DNA from: 66-474 sp964489055
GTDB taxonomy: Bacteria; Pseudomonadota; Gammaproteobacteria; Xanthomonadales; Rhodanobacteraceae
Assembly: GCA_964489055.1 (NCBI GenBank)
Contig: CAZAXF010000010.1
Coordinates: forward strand, 1-64,000
Direction of reading: 5' to 3'
Length of the DNA stretch: 64,000 nucleotides
Of the stretch, positions 34,972 through 43,775 are shown one piece after another. The translations under genes were made by a program, and so were the position numbers. The notes under the pieces were generated by a model. The model had not been told where the DNA came from. It saw only the letters and a program-made list of their open reading frames with translations, and searched no databases. How positions within the stretch are numbered: the first letter of the stretch is position 1; every line of letters begins with the position of its first letter.

Positions 34972-35303
34972 GCCAAGAATCGCTCAAGCGCCAATCCACC
35001 CCAAGGCTACCACCCGCGACAACCGGTGTATCGCCGAATAAGGATTCCACCACGCGACACGCGGGTTTGAACATCGCCATAGTTCATGAATGCACCGAAG
35101 GTCCGCTTTTAGCAGAGCCGAGCGACGCTGGCGAAGGTCCGGATTGGGTCGATTCCAGCCTCGCACGGCGACTGCTACCGAGGCGGACATGCTTGGCGAC
35201 GCCCAGGGAATTAGAGCAAATGGCCGGCGGCTCATGGCGCCCACGCAATCCGCGATCCTCCCTACACGCACATCGACAACGACGCCACAGGTCGCCCATG
35301 AGA
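34972..35303. other. Intergenic stretch with repeat remnant
   Basis: No gene is supported. Bases 35125-35190 share a patchy match with 26926-26975, probably fragments of a dispersed repeat. The stretch lies between the LprI-like gene start and the end of the BREX operon, so it may hold the LprI promoter and the BREX transcript end; no clear terminator hairpin is seen. Confidence 0.4.
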
Positions 35304-37112
35304 TCAGGAGGCGCCAGTTCGCGCCTCCCCACCCGACGCGCAATGACAATTCGGATGGTTACTGGGCAATCCGCATACGGCACACGGCTGGTAATAGAGG
35401 TCCTCGTCGATCTGTATCTGCGGCGGGCTGCGGCGCAGGTCCAAACGTTGAGGATCCACGCGGCGCACCACCTCGCCGGGTACGAGCCCCCAGTCCACAT
35501 GATCTGAAATGTTCGAGCGCACGACCAAAGTACCTTCCTCGGCCTTTGCGTCCACCGATAGGCGGTCTCCCGGTCCGGCAGCATCCTTGTCGCTTGGCAT
35601 GTCGCCAACTGGAAAGGCAAGCGCAAACTCAAGTTCGTGCACCGACAAGAACTGTTCGGCGCATCCGTTGCCTGCTTTTACGTGTACCGAGAGAATCAGG
35701 TTGTCGTCCAGCACCAATTGGAGCCATAGACGCTCCTGAAATGGACGCGCGTGCGCATCCACGTCGACGATGAAGTGCGCCAAGTGATGCCGGGGATCGC
35801 CTCGGAGGACATCTTTTCCAGGCCGATCGGGACTCACCAGTTCAAACTTGCCGTGACCGTCTGTCGGGTCAACGCAATAGAAAGTGAAGTCCTCCTTGCT
35901 CGTCTGCTCACGCTCTGGCAGCTGCAGTCCCGCGTACAGAAGCGGGAAAAACGAGTTTCGCGCGAGCATCAGCTCTACGTTCTTGGCCAGGCAAAGCTTG
36001 GCGTCATCGTGCCCTATCCACGCTGCACCGACCGATACCAGGGATGCGGAACGATCCAGGTTGGAAGTTCGCACTCGCTCCGACCCAAAGTATTCTCGGA
36101 GTCGGGATTGGATTTCAGGCATCGCCGTCATGCCGCCAGTTGCTAGGCACATCGACACCGCTGTACGCGAGTAGCCCTCTCGTTCAATGAGCGATTCGAT
36201 CCGTCGCAACCCCTTGCCGATCAACGGCCGCACGATCTCGAGAAGCTCATTGCGGGTCAGATCGAGCACGAGATCTGGATCGACAAGCCCTTCAAAGAAA
36301 TTCGGTACGTAGACCTTCACTTGGCTACGACTACTCAGGTCGATCTTGGCTTTCTCGCAACTATGCATCAGCCGCGCCCGTGCGTCCGGCTGGACTTGGG
36401 CGTCCTCGGGAATGGCTTTTTTGAGCCTGAATTTCTGTTCGACGGCCTTGCGCAGTTCATCATCGAACACATCACCACCGATTTCATCCGTGCCGTCGTT
36501 GCCAATTTGCAGCAGGACACCGCCTTGCAGCCGACACAAGGTCAGATCCAGGGTGCCGCCACCCCAATCGAACACCAACAGCAGTTTGCCGTCGAGCTCC
36601 CGCACCGCTGCCTGCCAGTCGGTGGCTTCGCGCAGGCTACCGTAGAGCGCGGCCAATGGCTCGTGCACGAACCGCACGATGCCGATGCCTGCAGCACGAA
36701 ATGCGTCGCGTAGCCGGGCGCGATACATACCGTCCACATTGACCGGTATCGTGACCACCGCGAAATCGATCTGCTTCTTGCCGTCCAGCTTGTAAGACCG
36801 TTGCGCCTCTTCGCGCAGGTTGGTCACAACGTCTCGTACGATGTCGACGGTGCTGCGCTCTACCCCGCCTACATGCACGGTTTGTTTGCGCAGCTCCATC
36901 TTGGGCGACCGGACCACATTTCCGTGCACCCCCAAACCAGGCTTGTCCAAGCGTTCGCGCGCTTCACGACCGAAAACGACTCGATTGCCCTCGTAGCAAA
37001 CGACGGACGGCATTGGCCCGCCATCCACGTCGGTGAGACTTACGGCTCTATCGCCCTGCACCAAGGAAATCAGGCTGTTCGTGGTACCAAAATCGAATCC
37101 GTAGATCGCCAT
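35304..37112 (-). CDS. Hsp70-like ATPase at the end of the BREX operon
   Basis: The ATG at 37112 follows AAGGGGGGT and lies four bases after the preceding stop. The 602-residue protein has the Hsp70 nucleotide-binding domain: phosphate-1 GFDFGTTNSLISLV (about 4-17), phosphate-2 LLVFDWGGGTLDLTL (about 190) and the adenosine motif CLATGGMTAMPEIQSRL (about 320). A shorter beta-type region follows in place of a standard substrate-binding domain. There is no EEVD end. The C-terminus instead carries a Cys/His cluster (CAVCGLPSNHPNCHC), a likely zinc site. No DnaJ or GrpE gene is adjacent. I infer a chaperone-like or regulatory ATPase working with the BREX proteins. Confidence 0.85.
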   Translation of the reverse strand: MAIYGFDFGTTNSLISLVQGDRAVSLTDVDGGPMPSVVCYEGNRVVFGREARERLDKPGLGVHGNVVRSPKMELRKQTVHVGGVERSTVDIVRDVVTNLREEAQRSYKLDGKKQIDFAVVTIPVNVDGMYRARLRDAFRAAGIGIVRFVHEPLAALYGSLREATDWQAAVRELDGKLLLVFDWGGGTLDLTLCRLQGGVLLQIGNDGTDEIGGDVFDDELRKAVEQKFRLKKAIPEDAQVQPDARARLMHSCEKAKIDLSSRSQVKVYVPNFFEGLVDPDLVLDLTRNELLEIVRPLIGKGLRRIESLIEREGYSRTAVSMCLATGGMTAMPEIQSRLREYFGSERVRTSNLDRSASLVSVGAAWIGHDDAKLCLAKNVELMLARNSFFPLLYAGLQLPEREQTSKEDFTFYCVDPTDGHGKFELVSPDRPGKDVLRGDPRHHLAHFIVDVDAHARPFQERLWLQLVLDDNLILSVHVKAGNGCAEQFLSVHELEFALAFPVGDMPSDKDAAGPGDRLSVDAKAEEGTLVVRSNISDHVDWGLVPGEVVRRVDPQRLDLRRSPPQIQIDEDLYYQPCAVCGLPSNHPNCHCASGGEARTGAS

Positions 37113-37116
37113 AGTG

Positions 37117-38229
37117 CTACCCCCCTTCAAGATGATGAAGCTGTTGGCGCAGTGAATCCGTTACTCGCTCGGCCGCGTCAACCAAGACGTCTGGCTTGGG
37201 CACTGGCCGATGTGCTGCCTCCAACCCGGATTGCAGCAGGTCGAGGTCGGACTTGAGGGCTCGCAGCAGGCGCGTTCGTAGAGTTTCGCGATCATCACGC
37301 AGGTGCACCGCCTGGTCGTCGGCACGTGCCCGCAGTTCGCTCAATCGTGCTTCAGCCACCGCCTGCTCGTCGGCATGGCGTCGCTCCTGCTCGTCCATCC
37401 GCTTCGCCAGCGCGGCATTGGCAGCCTGCGCCTCCACCAATAGCTGCCCAGTGCGAGATGCTCGAGCCGCAAGGTCGCTTGCGCGTTGCTCGGCCCGATC
37501 GGCCGCGCGCTGGAACACGCCGCTGCTTGCCGCCATGCCCTTCAACTGGGTCAAGTCGGTGAGGATCCGTAGCCGCTTGGGGTCAGACCGGATCTTGTTT
37601 GCTGCTTGTTCCCAGATCCCCTGGAAAAGCATCCCCGCCAGCGCCTGTGCGTCAAGAGAACGGGCGTGTGCGATCGACAGCGCAAGCGTGTGTGCGACGT
37701 TCAATCTAAGGCGAGCGAATGCCACTGCTTTTAGGGTTTTGACCCCTTGATCCTCCACGTCTCGTGGCTCAATGCGCATGACACTCGCAACGGCAGCTCC
37801 AGGTTCGAGGTGCTCGTCCGTGTTGCGTATCGCGTTCTGCAACTCAGTGCTGGATAGCAGGGGGTGAGTCAAAAGCGCGCTTCGAGCGAATTCCTGCAGC
37901 GCGCCGCGCAGCTTCGGATTCATCTTCGAATCGCTCGCAAGTAGCAACAGTTCGCGTGGTACCGCGAAAAGCGCGTCCTGCGACGCGAGCAACCGTAGCG
38001 CTTCCTGAAACTCTGGGGTAATGGTGAGGTTCTGCGCAACCCGCTTCTGTTGCTTCGCAGATAGAGTTACCGGGCGGCCCTTTCGCTCGTAGGCCATTCG
38101 CAACACTTGCTCGAGCGTCCCAGGGGGTTCAGGTCGTGTCTTTCGCTTTCGAGCTGGCACGCTGCTGTCAGCCACGGTGACGTGAGCAGCGTCTGTCGGT
38201 TCGCGATCTGATGATTCAACGTGGGCCAA
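37117..38229 (-). CDS. Unknown helical/coiled-coil protein between C2H2-finger and Hsp70-like genes
   Basis: The best start is a TTG at 38229, preceded by GAGG and two bases after the upstream stop. It gives 370 residues and avoids a long overlap. The N-terminus is disordered, then a basic stretch (ARKRKTRPEPPGTLEQVL). A helical domain (about 60-240) leads into a coiled coil (QRAADRAEQRASDLAARASR and on, about 245-320) and a last helical segment (LKSDLDLLQSGLEAAH). The coiled coil plus terminal helical bundle beside an Hsp70 invites comparison with GrpE, but no GrpE motif is seen. Function unknown; it is coupled to the Hsp70-like gene. Confidence 0.7.
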   Translation of the reverse strand: MAHVESSDREPTDAAHVTVADSSVPARKRKTRPEPPGTLEQVLRMAYERKGRPVTLSAKQQKRVAQNLTITPEFQEALRLLASQDALFAVPRELLLLASDSKMNPKLRGALQEFARSALLTHPLLSSTELQNAIRNTDEHLEPGAAVASVMRIEPRDVEDQGVKTLKAVAFARLRLNVAHTLALSIAHARSLDAQALAGMLFQGIWEQAANKIRSDPKRLRILTDLTQLKGMAASSGVFQRAADRAEQRASDLAARASRTGQLLVEAQAANAALAKRMDEQERRHADEQAVAEARLSELRARADDQAVHLRDDRETLRTRLLRALKSDLDLLQSGLEAAHRPVPKPDVLVDAAERVTDSLRQQLHHLEGG

Positions 38230-38231
38230 GG

Positions 38232-39341
38232 TTATCGTCCTCGTGGAATGGGTGGATGGCCTCCAAGAATGCGCTCGGCCAACGACTCGGATTCCGCAAA
38301 GTTCAGGAGCGAGCGCGCCGCTTGCATTGTTCCTTTTGGGTTGCCCGCTGTCCTGCACGCTTCAAGTAGCAGCAGGGTTAGCTTCAGCCTTGAGAAGCTG
38401 CTGCACCCTCGTTGCAGTCGTTGCTCAATCTCTGGCTGATTTCGTCGCAGGACCGAAGTCGATGTTCCAGCCAATCGAAGAATGAATCGCGTTTCTTCGT
38501 CGGCTAACAAGTCCGCTGGATCGTCGTTGGCGTGTGGCGGCGGCTGGTGATCGTATTCCGGCTCGCGAAGCATACGGTCGAACCACGTCGCGGCATTACC
38601 GATGGCCGCCGAAGGCGATACCGACGCGGCCTCTCCGAAGTGATTGAAATGAAACGCAATAAGACTTCGGATCAAACGCGACAACGGACGATCATAGTCG
38701 GCGAGTCGCGCCGCCGATTCGTTGAACCGATCCGTATACTGTTCGTAGGGCGTTTGCGTATCACCGCGACGTTCCATGGCGAGGACGCCGTATAAATATT
38801 CGGTAATCCCGCCGCGGTAGGATGTCGCCGTATCGCAGTGACTGCAGTTCCGATAGAACCCGTCGATGGCTCGACGATCCAGGTTCCGCCGTTCCGCCAG
38901 TGCATAGAAGCTCGCATCCACCGCATCGAGATCTGCCTCGCTTGCGATGCGAATATCGATGTCGAACGATGTGGAGACCCGATCATTCGCCAAGACGAGC
39001 TGGATACGATCGTTGGAAACGGCCGCCAGTCGTCCGGGAACGTCATGCGGTTCGATGGGCATCCCGTTGAAGGTGCCGCTCTCACTCGCAGCAACTTCAA
39101 CCTCGTCCGGCCGCAGCGGGCGCAGGATATGCACCGGTGAATTGCCGATCCTCACGTTCCTAATGAACAGGCTGGGCTGTGTGGCCGGATGCGCCTCGAA
39201 TCGATGACGACGCAGCATTGCGACCGTGTCAAAAACGGTATCGCAGTCAACACACCGATAAGTCAATGGCTGCGGTTGCCAATCGGCGCCCAAGCCACTG
39301 GACTCGTGATGTTCAATGTAGCCGGTATGCCAAAACCCCAT
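38232..39341 (-). CDS. C2H2-zinc-finger-containing protein in the BREX operon
   Basis: The ATG at 39341 follows AGGGGGAGC. The 369-residue protein has near its N-terminus a classical C2H2-like finger (YRCVDCDTVFDTVAMLRRHR then FEAH). A beta-rich part is followed by a CSHCDTATSYRGG segment with a second Cys pair (about 180), and a helical C-terminal half. Classical C2H2 fingers are uncommon in bacteria. I recognise no named family. The gene starts 49 bp after brxL and its stop is two bases from the next start, so it belongs to the BREX transcript. A DNA- or protein-binding adaptor role is a guess. Confidence 0.7.
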   Translation of the reverse strand: MGFWHTGYIEHHESSGLGADWQPQPLTYRCVDCDTVFDTVAMLRRHRFEAHPATQPSLFIRNVRIGNSPVHILRPLRPDEVEVAASESGTFNGMPIEPHDVPGRLAAVSNDRIQLVLANDRVSTSFDIDIRIASEADLDAVDASFYALAERRNLDRRAIDGFYRNCSHCDTATSYRGGITEYLYGVLAMERRGDTQTPYEQYTDRFNESAARLADYDRPLSRLIRSLIAFHFNHFGEAASVSPSAAIGNAATWFDRMLREPEYDHQPPPHANDDPADLLADEETRFILRLAGTSTSVLRRNQPEIEQRLQRGCSSFSRLKLTLLLLEACRTAGNPKGTMQAARSLLNFAESESLAERILGGHPPIPRGR

Positions 39342-39390
39342 GCTCCCCCTCCCCTTGTTTCCGCGTTTGAGCCTTAAGCAGTAGACCGCG

Positions 39391-41445
39391 TTATTCGACG
39401 AGCGCCTTGAACACAGCATCGGACGTGTCTTTGTAGAACTCGATGCTCACTCGCGTCCAAAGATCATCCGGCAGGTCGTTGAGCTGCCGGCGGGCGGAGA
39501 CCGGCATCAACAGCGTCTGCGCCTGCTTGTCGACGGCCAATTCGGCAATGCGCGCAGCATTGGCCACGAGCTCGATCGAACCGCCGAGGTTCAATTCTCC
39601 CACTACGATGGTGCCACCACGTGTATTGCGCCCCAACAGCGTCCCACATAGTGAGACAAGGACCGGTAGCCCGAGCCCGGCGCCACCCTTGTCCGCGTCC
39701 ATCGGACGCATCTGCATGGTGAATTCTTCCGCGCGGGGGTTGCGGTCACCCACCAGCTCACGTGCACGCATGTATAGGTTTTGCTCACCAACACGCACGC
39801 TTTCGCGGAAGGCAGGCGGTGTCGGCTGGTTCAGGATCCGCACCCCTGCGCCCGGGCCGCAGGTCGCCTCGATGCGATAGAGTCCGGGTCCCGATTCGCC
39901 GGTCCCGGTACTCACGCCCCACACTTGGCCTGGCGGCAAGGGGTCGCCCTCGATGGCTTCGTCGCTGTGCAATTCCGGCGTCGCGACGAATTGCTCGACC
40001 CCGTCCGCACCGAGCGTGTAGCTGAAGTGCGTGTTTCGGAATTCGCTTTTGAACACCCGCTTTTGTTGCTCCTTTACCCGTCGGCGCGCCTCAAGAGCAA
40101 GGCGCACGATCCATTCCAGATCGTCGTCGGGTACGGTCATCGCGGGATCAGGGAACAGCAGCTTCACCAAGCCACCGACCGTTTTGTTGACCGCCTCGAT
40201 GTCCCGACCCGAGAGCGCGCCGCCCAGGTGCACCCGTCCCTGCATGACACCCACCCGGTTTCCCCGGCGGAGCTTGTCCCAGCATTCACTGAGGAAGTCG
40301 CTGACCAGCCCGAAGTGGTCGGTGAAATGCTCGTTGGGATTGAGTTTGGGGAAATCCCACCCGGGTGCGTACGCGTGGATGCGGTCCATGAACGCGGTAT
40401 CGCTGCGCATTTCAGGCGGCAGCGGGCTTAGGAGGTGCCCGATACGCTGCGCGTGTTCCACGTCGACGTCGAGGTTGCCGACCATCACGATGCTGCCGTC
40501 AGCACGAATGCTGTCCTTGCCTCGACTAAATTCTCCCGAGGCCATATAGCCCTTCATGATGTTGACGCCATCCTTCTGGTCGAAGGAGATGCCGGAGACC
40601 TCGTCGAAACACACGACGTCGTAATGGCAGACCAGCCCGCGCTGGCCCGTCGCGTTGTTGACGAACATCTTGGCGACGGTCGCCTTGCCGCCTGATATCA
40701 GGTGTGAGTACGGCGAGATTTGCTGGAACAGGTGGCTCTTGCCGGTCCCACGTGGTCCAAGCTCGACCAGGTTGTAGTTGCGCTCGACGAAAGCAACCAT
40801 GCGCAGCAACGCGACCCGTTTGGCCTTCTGATCGAAGCTTTCAGGTTCAAGGCCAACCGAACGCAACAACAGGTCAATCCATTGCTGTGTTGTGAAAGCG
40901 GTACGTGCCTTGGCAAATACATCCAGCGCGTCGGACTTTGACATCTGGATCGGCCGCAGCGACTCCACGGCAAATGGCCGGCCATTCTGCTGCTGGGCAA
41001 TGATGCCGTCGTAGCCCAGGGTCACCTCGGCGTAAAACCCGTCGGTGAGCATCCGCTCGTTGGCCTTGACCAGTGCGTCTTCGATGCGCACGTCGCGCAG
41101 TGCCAGGCTCGGCAACTCAGCCACATAGCAGTCGTTCTTGGCGTCCAGCCTTGCCCGTACGATGTCGATCAACCTGACGGAACCGCTTTCCTTGGCGCGC
41201 GACTTGAACAGCTCTTCCTCACCCGTGCGCACCGTGCGGTCCTTGAGTTGCTTCTCGACAATCTGCAGCCCTTCCTCGATTTCCGCCTCATCCACGCTCG
41301 CGCAATACCGACCGAGCAGGAACTCCACGACGTAGGTCGGTACGGGATACTGACGCGAGTATTTCCGCACCAGATCCTTGCGTACGAGATAACCATCGAA
41401 CACCGTCGCGGCCAGTTGATCGAGCGCATCCAATTGCATGTTCAT
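39391..41445 (-). CDS. brxL: BREX Lon-like AAA+ protein BrxL
   Basis: In this 684-residue protein the AAA+ core has Walker A GPRGTGKSH (230-238) and Walker B YDVVCFDEVSG (about 275-285), and the N-terminal region matches BrxL. The C-terminal Lon-like fold is present (about 530-684, GGTIVVGELNLGGSIELVANA). At the place of the Lon catalytic Ser the sequence reads KGGAGLGL, so peptidase activity is not expected. This agrees with published views of BrxL as an MCM-like DNA-binding AAA+ ring. The ATG overlaps the pglZ stop as ATGA. BrxL is needed for phage exclusion in type-1 BREX. Confidence 0.88.
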   Translation of the reverse strand: MNMQLDALDQLAATVFDGYLVRKDLVRKYSRQYPVPTYVVEFLLGRYCASVDEAEIEEGLQIVEKQLKDRTVRTGEEELFKSRAKESGSVRLIDIVRARLDAKNDCYVAELPSLALRDVRIEDALVKANERMLTDGFYAEVTLGYDGIIAQQQNGRPFAVESLRPIQMSKSDALDVFAKARTAFTTQQWIDLLLRSVGLEPESFDQKAKRVALLRMVAFVERNYNLVELGPRGTGKSHLFQQISPYSHLISGGKATVAKMFVNNATGQRGLVCHYDVVCFDEVSGISFDQKDGVNIMKGYMASGEFSRGKDSIRADGSIVMVGNLDVDVEHAQRIGHLLSPLPPEMRSDTAFMDRIHAYAPGWDFPKLNPNEHFTDHFGLVSDFLSECWDKLRRGNRVGVMQGRVHLGGALSGRDIEAVNKTVGGLVKLLFPDPAMTVPDDDLEWIVRLALEARRRVKEQQKRVFKSEFRNTHFSYTLGADGVEQFVATPELHSDEAIEGDPLPPGQVWGVSTGTGESGPGLYRIEATCGPGAGVRILNQPTPPAFRESVRVGEQNLYMRARELVGDRNPRAEEFTMQMRPMDADKGGAGLGLPVLVSLCGTLLGRNTRGGTIVVGELNLGGSIELVANAARIAELAVDKQAQTLLMPVSARRQLNDLPDDLWTRVSIEFYKDTSDAVFKALVE

Positions 41446-43775
41446 GCAGCTTCTCCCACCGTGGTCGGCCGGTAATCGAGTACCCGCCCGTTGTCATCCA
41501 TCAGCACCACCATCGCTGCCGCGCCTTCCTGCCGGTCATCCGCACAGACAAGACTGGCTTCGCCGCTCTCGTCAATCTGCTTGGAAGCCACCGCAATGCT
41601 GGATTCCGGCTGCTTCCAGTTCTTGCGCAAGTCAACGCGCACGGTCGGGACTGTCGATGCAACCTTCACCTTGCAGCGCATGCCGCGCCACACGATCTCC
41701 ACCAGCTTGGCCTCGGTCGCCGCCTGGCCGCGCTGCACGACAAGATCGGGCACTACGCACTCCTGCAAACTGACGCCGCCGTGCGCGTACTCCTTGCCGG
41801 CATAAAACGACCCGATACCCGGTGGCGTCGCAATCCGCACCGTCGGGTTCCAGTACCAGGGAAACGTCGGCAGATCGACCGCGGAGTTTCCACTCACGCT
41901 GGCGCATCGTGCCCAACGGCTTTCCACGAGATAGCGCGGTACCTCTACCTTCGGCAGGCCGCCTGGTAGCAGCAACCAACCATGGTCGGTGACCACCCTC
42001 ACCTTTTGCCAACCCGCATTCAACAGTGCGTTGATCCGAGCAACGATGGTCTCGACCTCGGTGTCGACCTGGCTTACGACGCGTGCATCCATCTTGTGGC
42101 CAAGCTCATCGAGCTTCCCGATTTCGCTCCAGCCGCCGGCATCGCCGCTGCCGGCAAAGCGGTCGTCGTCTTCTGGCAAGACTTCCACGCCTTGGCTCAC
42201 CATGGCCTGGCGCAAACGCGGCGCGTTCAGCGGCTTGCCATCTGACCTCAAGCACGGGTTGAATTCATCCGTTGGTGAGCCCGCCTCGACCAGCGCGTGA
42301 GCCGGCGAAGCGATGGGCTTGGCCGTATTCGTGACGGTCGGCAGTGGTGAAAGTCGATGCCCGAGCTTCGATGAAAGCCCACGGGCTTCCAGGCGTTCGT
42401 GCAACATCATCCCGACATCGAAACGCAAGCCGTCGACAAACAGCACGCAGCAATCGCGCTCCGCTACAACCGCCGTGACCAGGTTGCGCCCCGCCGCAGC
42501 AGCGATCAGTTCCTGAAAGCGTCGTGCACCACGATCCAGCCATGGCTCATACAGCGCGCGCACGGCCCTGCCAATCAGCGCCGTGTCAGGCACGGACCGC
42601 GGGCTGGCCAACGCCTCCAGTGCTGCGCGGTCACAGCGCCAACCATTCTCTGCGTATGCCGAAGCCATGGCCTCCGCGGTCACGCCATCGACCGCGCCCT
42701 GGGCAGATCCTGCCAGCCGCGCCAGCGGTTCCAGCGCCATCGCCAGCGGGCTGTCGCCCAGTCGAGCCCATACCCAGGCGCGCCGCTTGCCGTGCGAGGC
42801 CTCCAGCGCGAGGACCTTTTTGCAAGCATCGGCATGCGACGCGTCTCCCACCGACGCAAGGGCCTCCCGCAGTTGCGCCTCGGCGGCCTCGTTTTCTTTC
42901 GGTTGGCGCTCATGGTTGACCAAGAGGCCCTGTGGCTGTGCGCTGCGGAGCAGGGAAGGAATCCCCGCATACAGCGCGGGCGCTTCCGTGAACCGGAGCC
43001 ACGCCTGATCCCATTGATTGCCGAAATCGCGCACGCCGTTGAGCAGCGCATCGCCAGCCGCTTGCGGCCCGGCTTGATCGGGATCGATGCCGAATTCACG
43101 CCGGCAGACGTCGCAGAACGTTCGCCAACGCGCCGCGTCGCACGCCGCTTCAAAGCCCGGTGGATCACTCATCCATGCCAGCAAATCGCGGATCGGATCA
43201 CCGATCGCCATCCGGTCGAAATCGTCGGCTTCCAGTCGCCGTCCACGCAAGGCCACCAGCGGCTCCACCGCCACGAGTGGAAGCGCGCGCAACATTGACT
43301 CACGCGTGCGGGAATCAGCCGCAACCTCCAGGCCACAGCCCTCCTCCGAGACCAGGAACGCCTCCACGGTCCACTCGCGCCCATTGCGCTGGTGCCACGT
43401 GGCGCCGCGATACTGCAGCTCGATCAATGGCTGCAATTCGCGCGGGCATTCGGTGCCGGCACGCAACGCTTGCCGGCTGACGTGCGGCAGATAGAAGATC
43501 GGCACGACTCCCTCCGCCAGCGGTTCGGGCAGCGCCCGGCCGACAATGCAGCGAAGCCAGATGACAGGACCGATGCGCCGCTCGGGCTGGTAAGGACCAA
43601 GGGCATACAGCGCCGGCAACGTCTTTTGCAGCATTGGCAGCAGAGGTTGCCATTGGCCGTCCGGGTCGGGCCAGAGCACCGCGGCCGGTGTCGCAACGCC
43701 ATCGCCACTGCGTTGCGCAGCCAGCAAGGCATGGTCGATCGATTCAAGCAAGGTCGCAGGCGCGGTCGATGTCAC
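41442..43775 (-). CDS. pglZ: BREX alkaline-phosphatase-fold protein PglZ
   Basis: The 777-residue protein starts with GTG, overlapping the preceding stop as GTGA. The central alkaline-phosphatase-superfamily (PglZ) domain contains CCVLFVDGLRFDVG (about 440-453) and LSPLPTVTNTAKPIASP, with metal-site Asp and Thr residues, and VVTDHGWLLLPGGLPK later. The overall architecture looks like the type B PglZ of BREX-1. PglZ is a core BREX component that binds PglX and may act as a nuclease or phosphatase. The N-terminal and C-terminal parts are unassigned. Confidence 0.88.
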   Translation of the reverse strand: MTSTAPATLLESIDHALLAAQRSGDGVATPAAVLWPDPDGQWQPLLPMLQKTLPALYALGPYQPERRIGPVIWLRCIVGRALPEPLAEGVVPIFYLPHVSRQALRAGTECPRELQPLIELQYRGATWHQRNGREWTVEAFLVSEEGCGLEVAADSRTRESMLRALPLVAVEPLVALRGRRLEADDFDRMAIGDPIRDLLAWMSDPPGFEAACDAARWRTFCDVCRREFGIDPDQAGPQAAGDALLNGVRDFGNQWDQAWLRFTEAPALYAGIPSLLRSAQPQGLLVNHERQPKENEAAEAQLREALASVGDASHADACKKVLALEASHGKRRAWVWARLGDSPLAMALEPLARLAGSAQGAVDGVTAEAMASAYAENGWRCDRAALEALASPRSVPDTALIGRAVRALYEPWLDRGARRFQELIAAAAGRNLVTAVVAERDCCVLFVDGLRFDVGMMLHERLEARGLSSKLGHRLSPLPTVTNTAKPIASPAHALVEAGSPTDEFNPCLRSDGKPLNAPRLRQAMVSQGVEVLPEDDDRFAGSGDAGGWSEIGKLDELGHKMDARVVSQVDTEVETIVARINALLNAGWQKVRVVTDHGWLLLPGGLPKVEVPRYLVESRWARCASVSGNSAVDLPTFPWYWNPTVRIATPPGIGSFYAGKEYAHGGVSLQECVVPDLVVQRGQAATEAKLVEIVWRGMRCKVKVASTVPTVRVDLRKNWKQPESSIAVASKQIDESGEASLVCADDRQEGAAAMVVLMDDNGRVLDYRPTTVGEAA

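Noticed and set aside
39391..41445. Active Lon-type protease
   Set aside because: The catalytic Ser position reads KGGAGLGL. The protein matches BrxL, not Lon.
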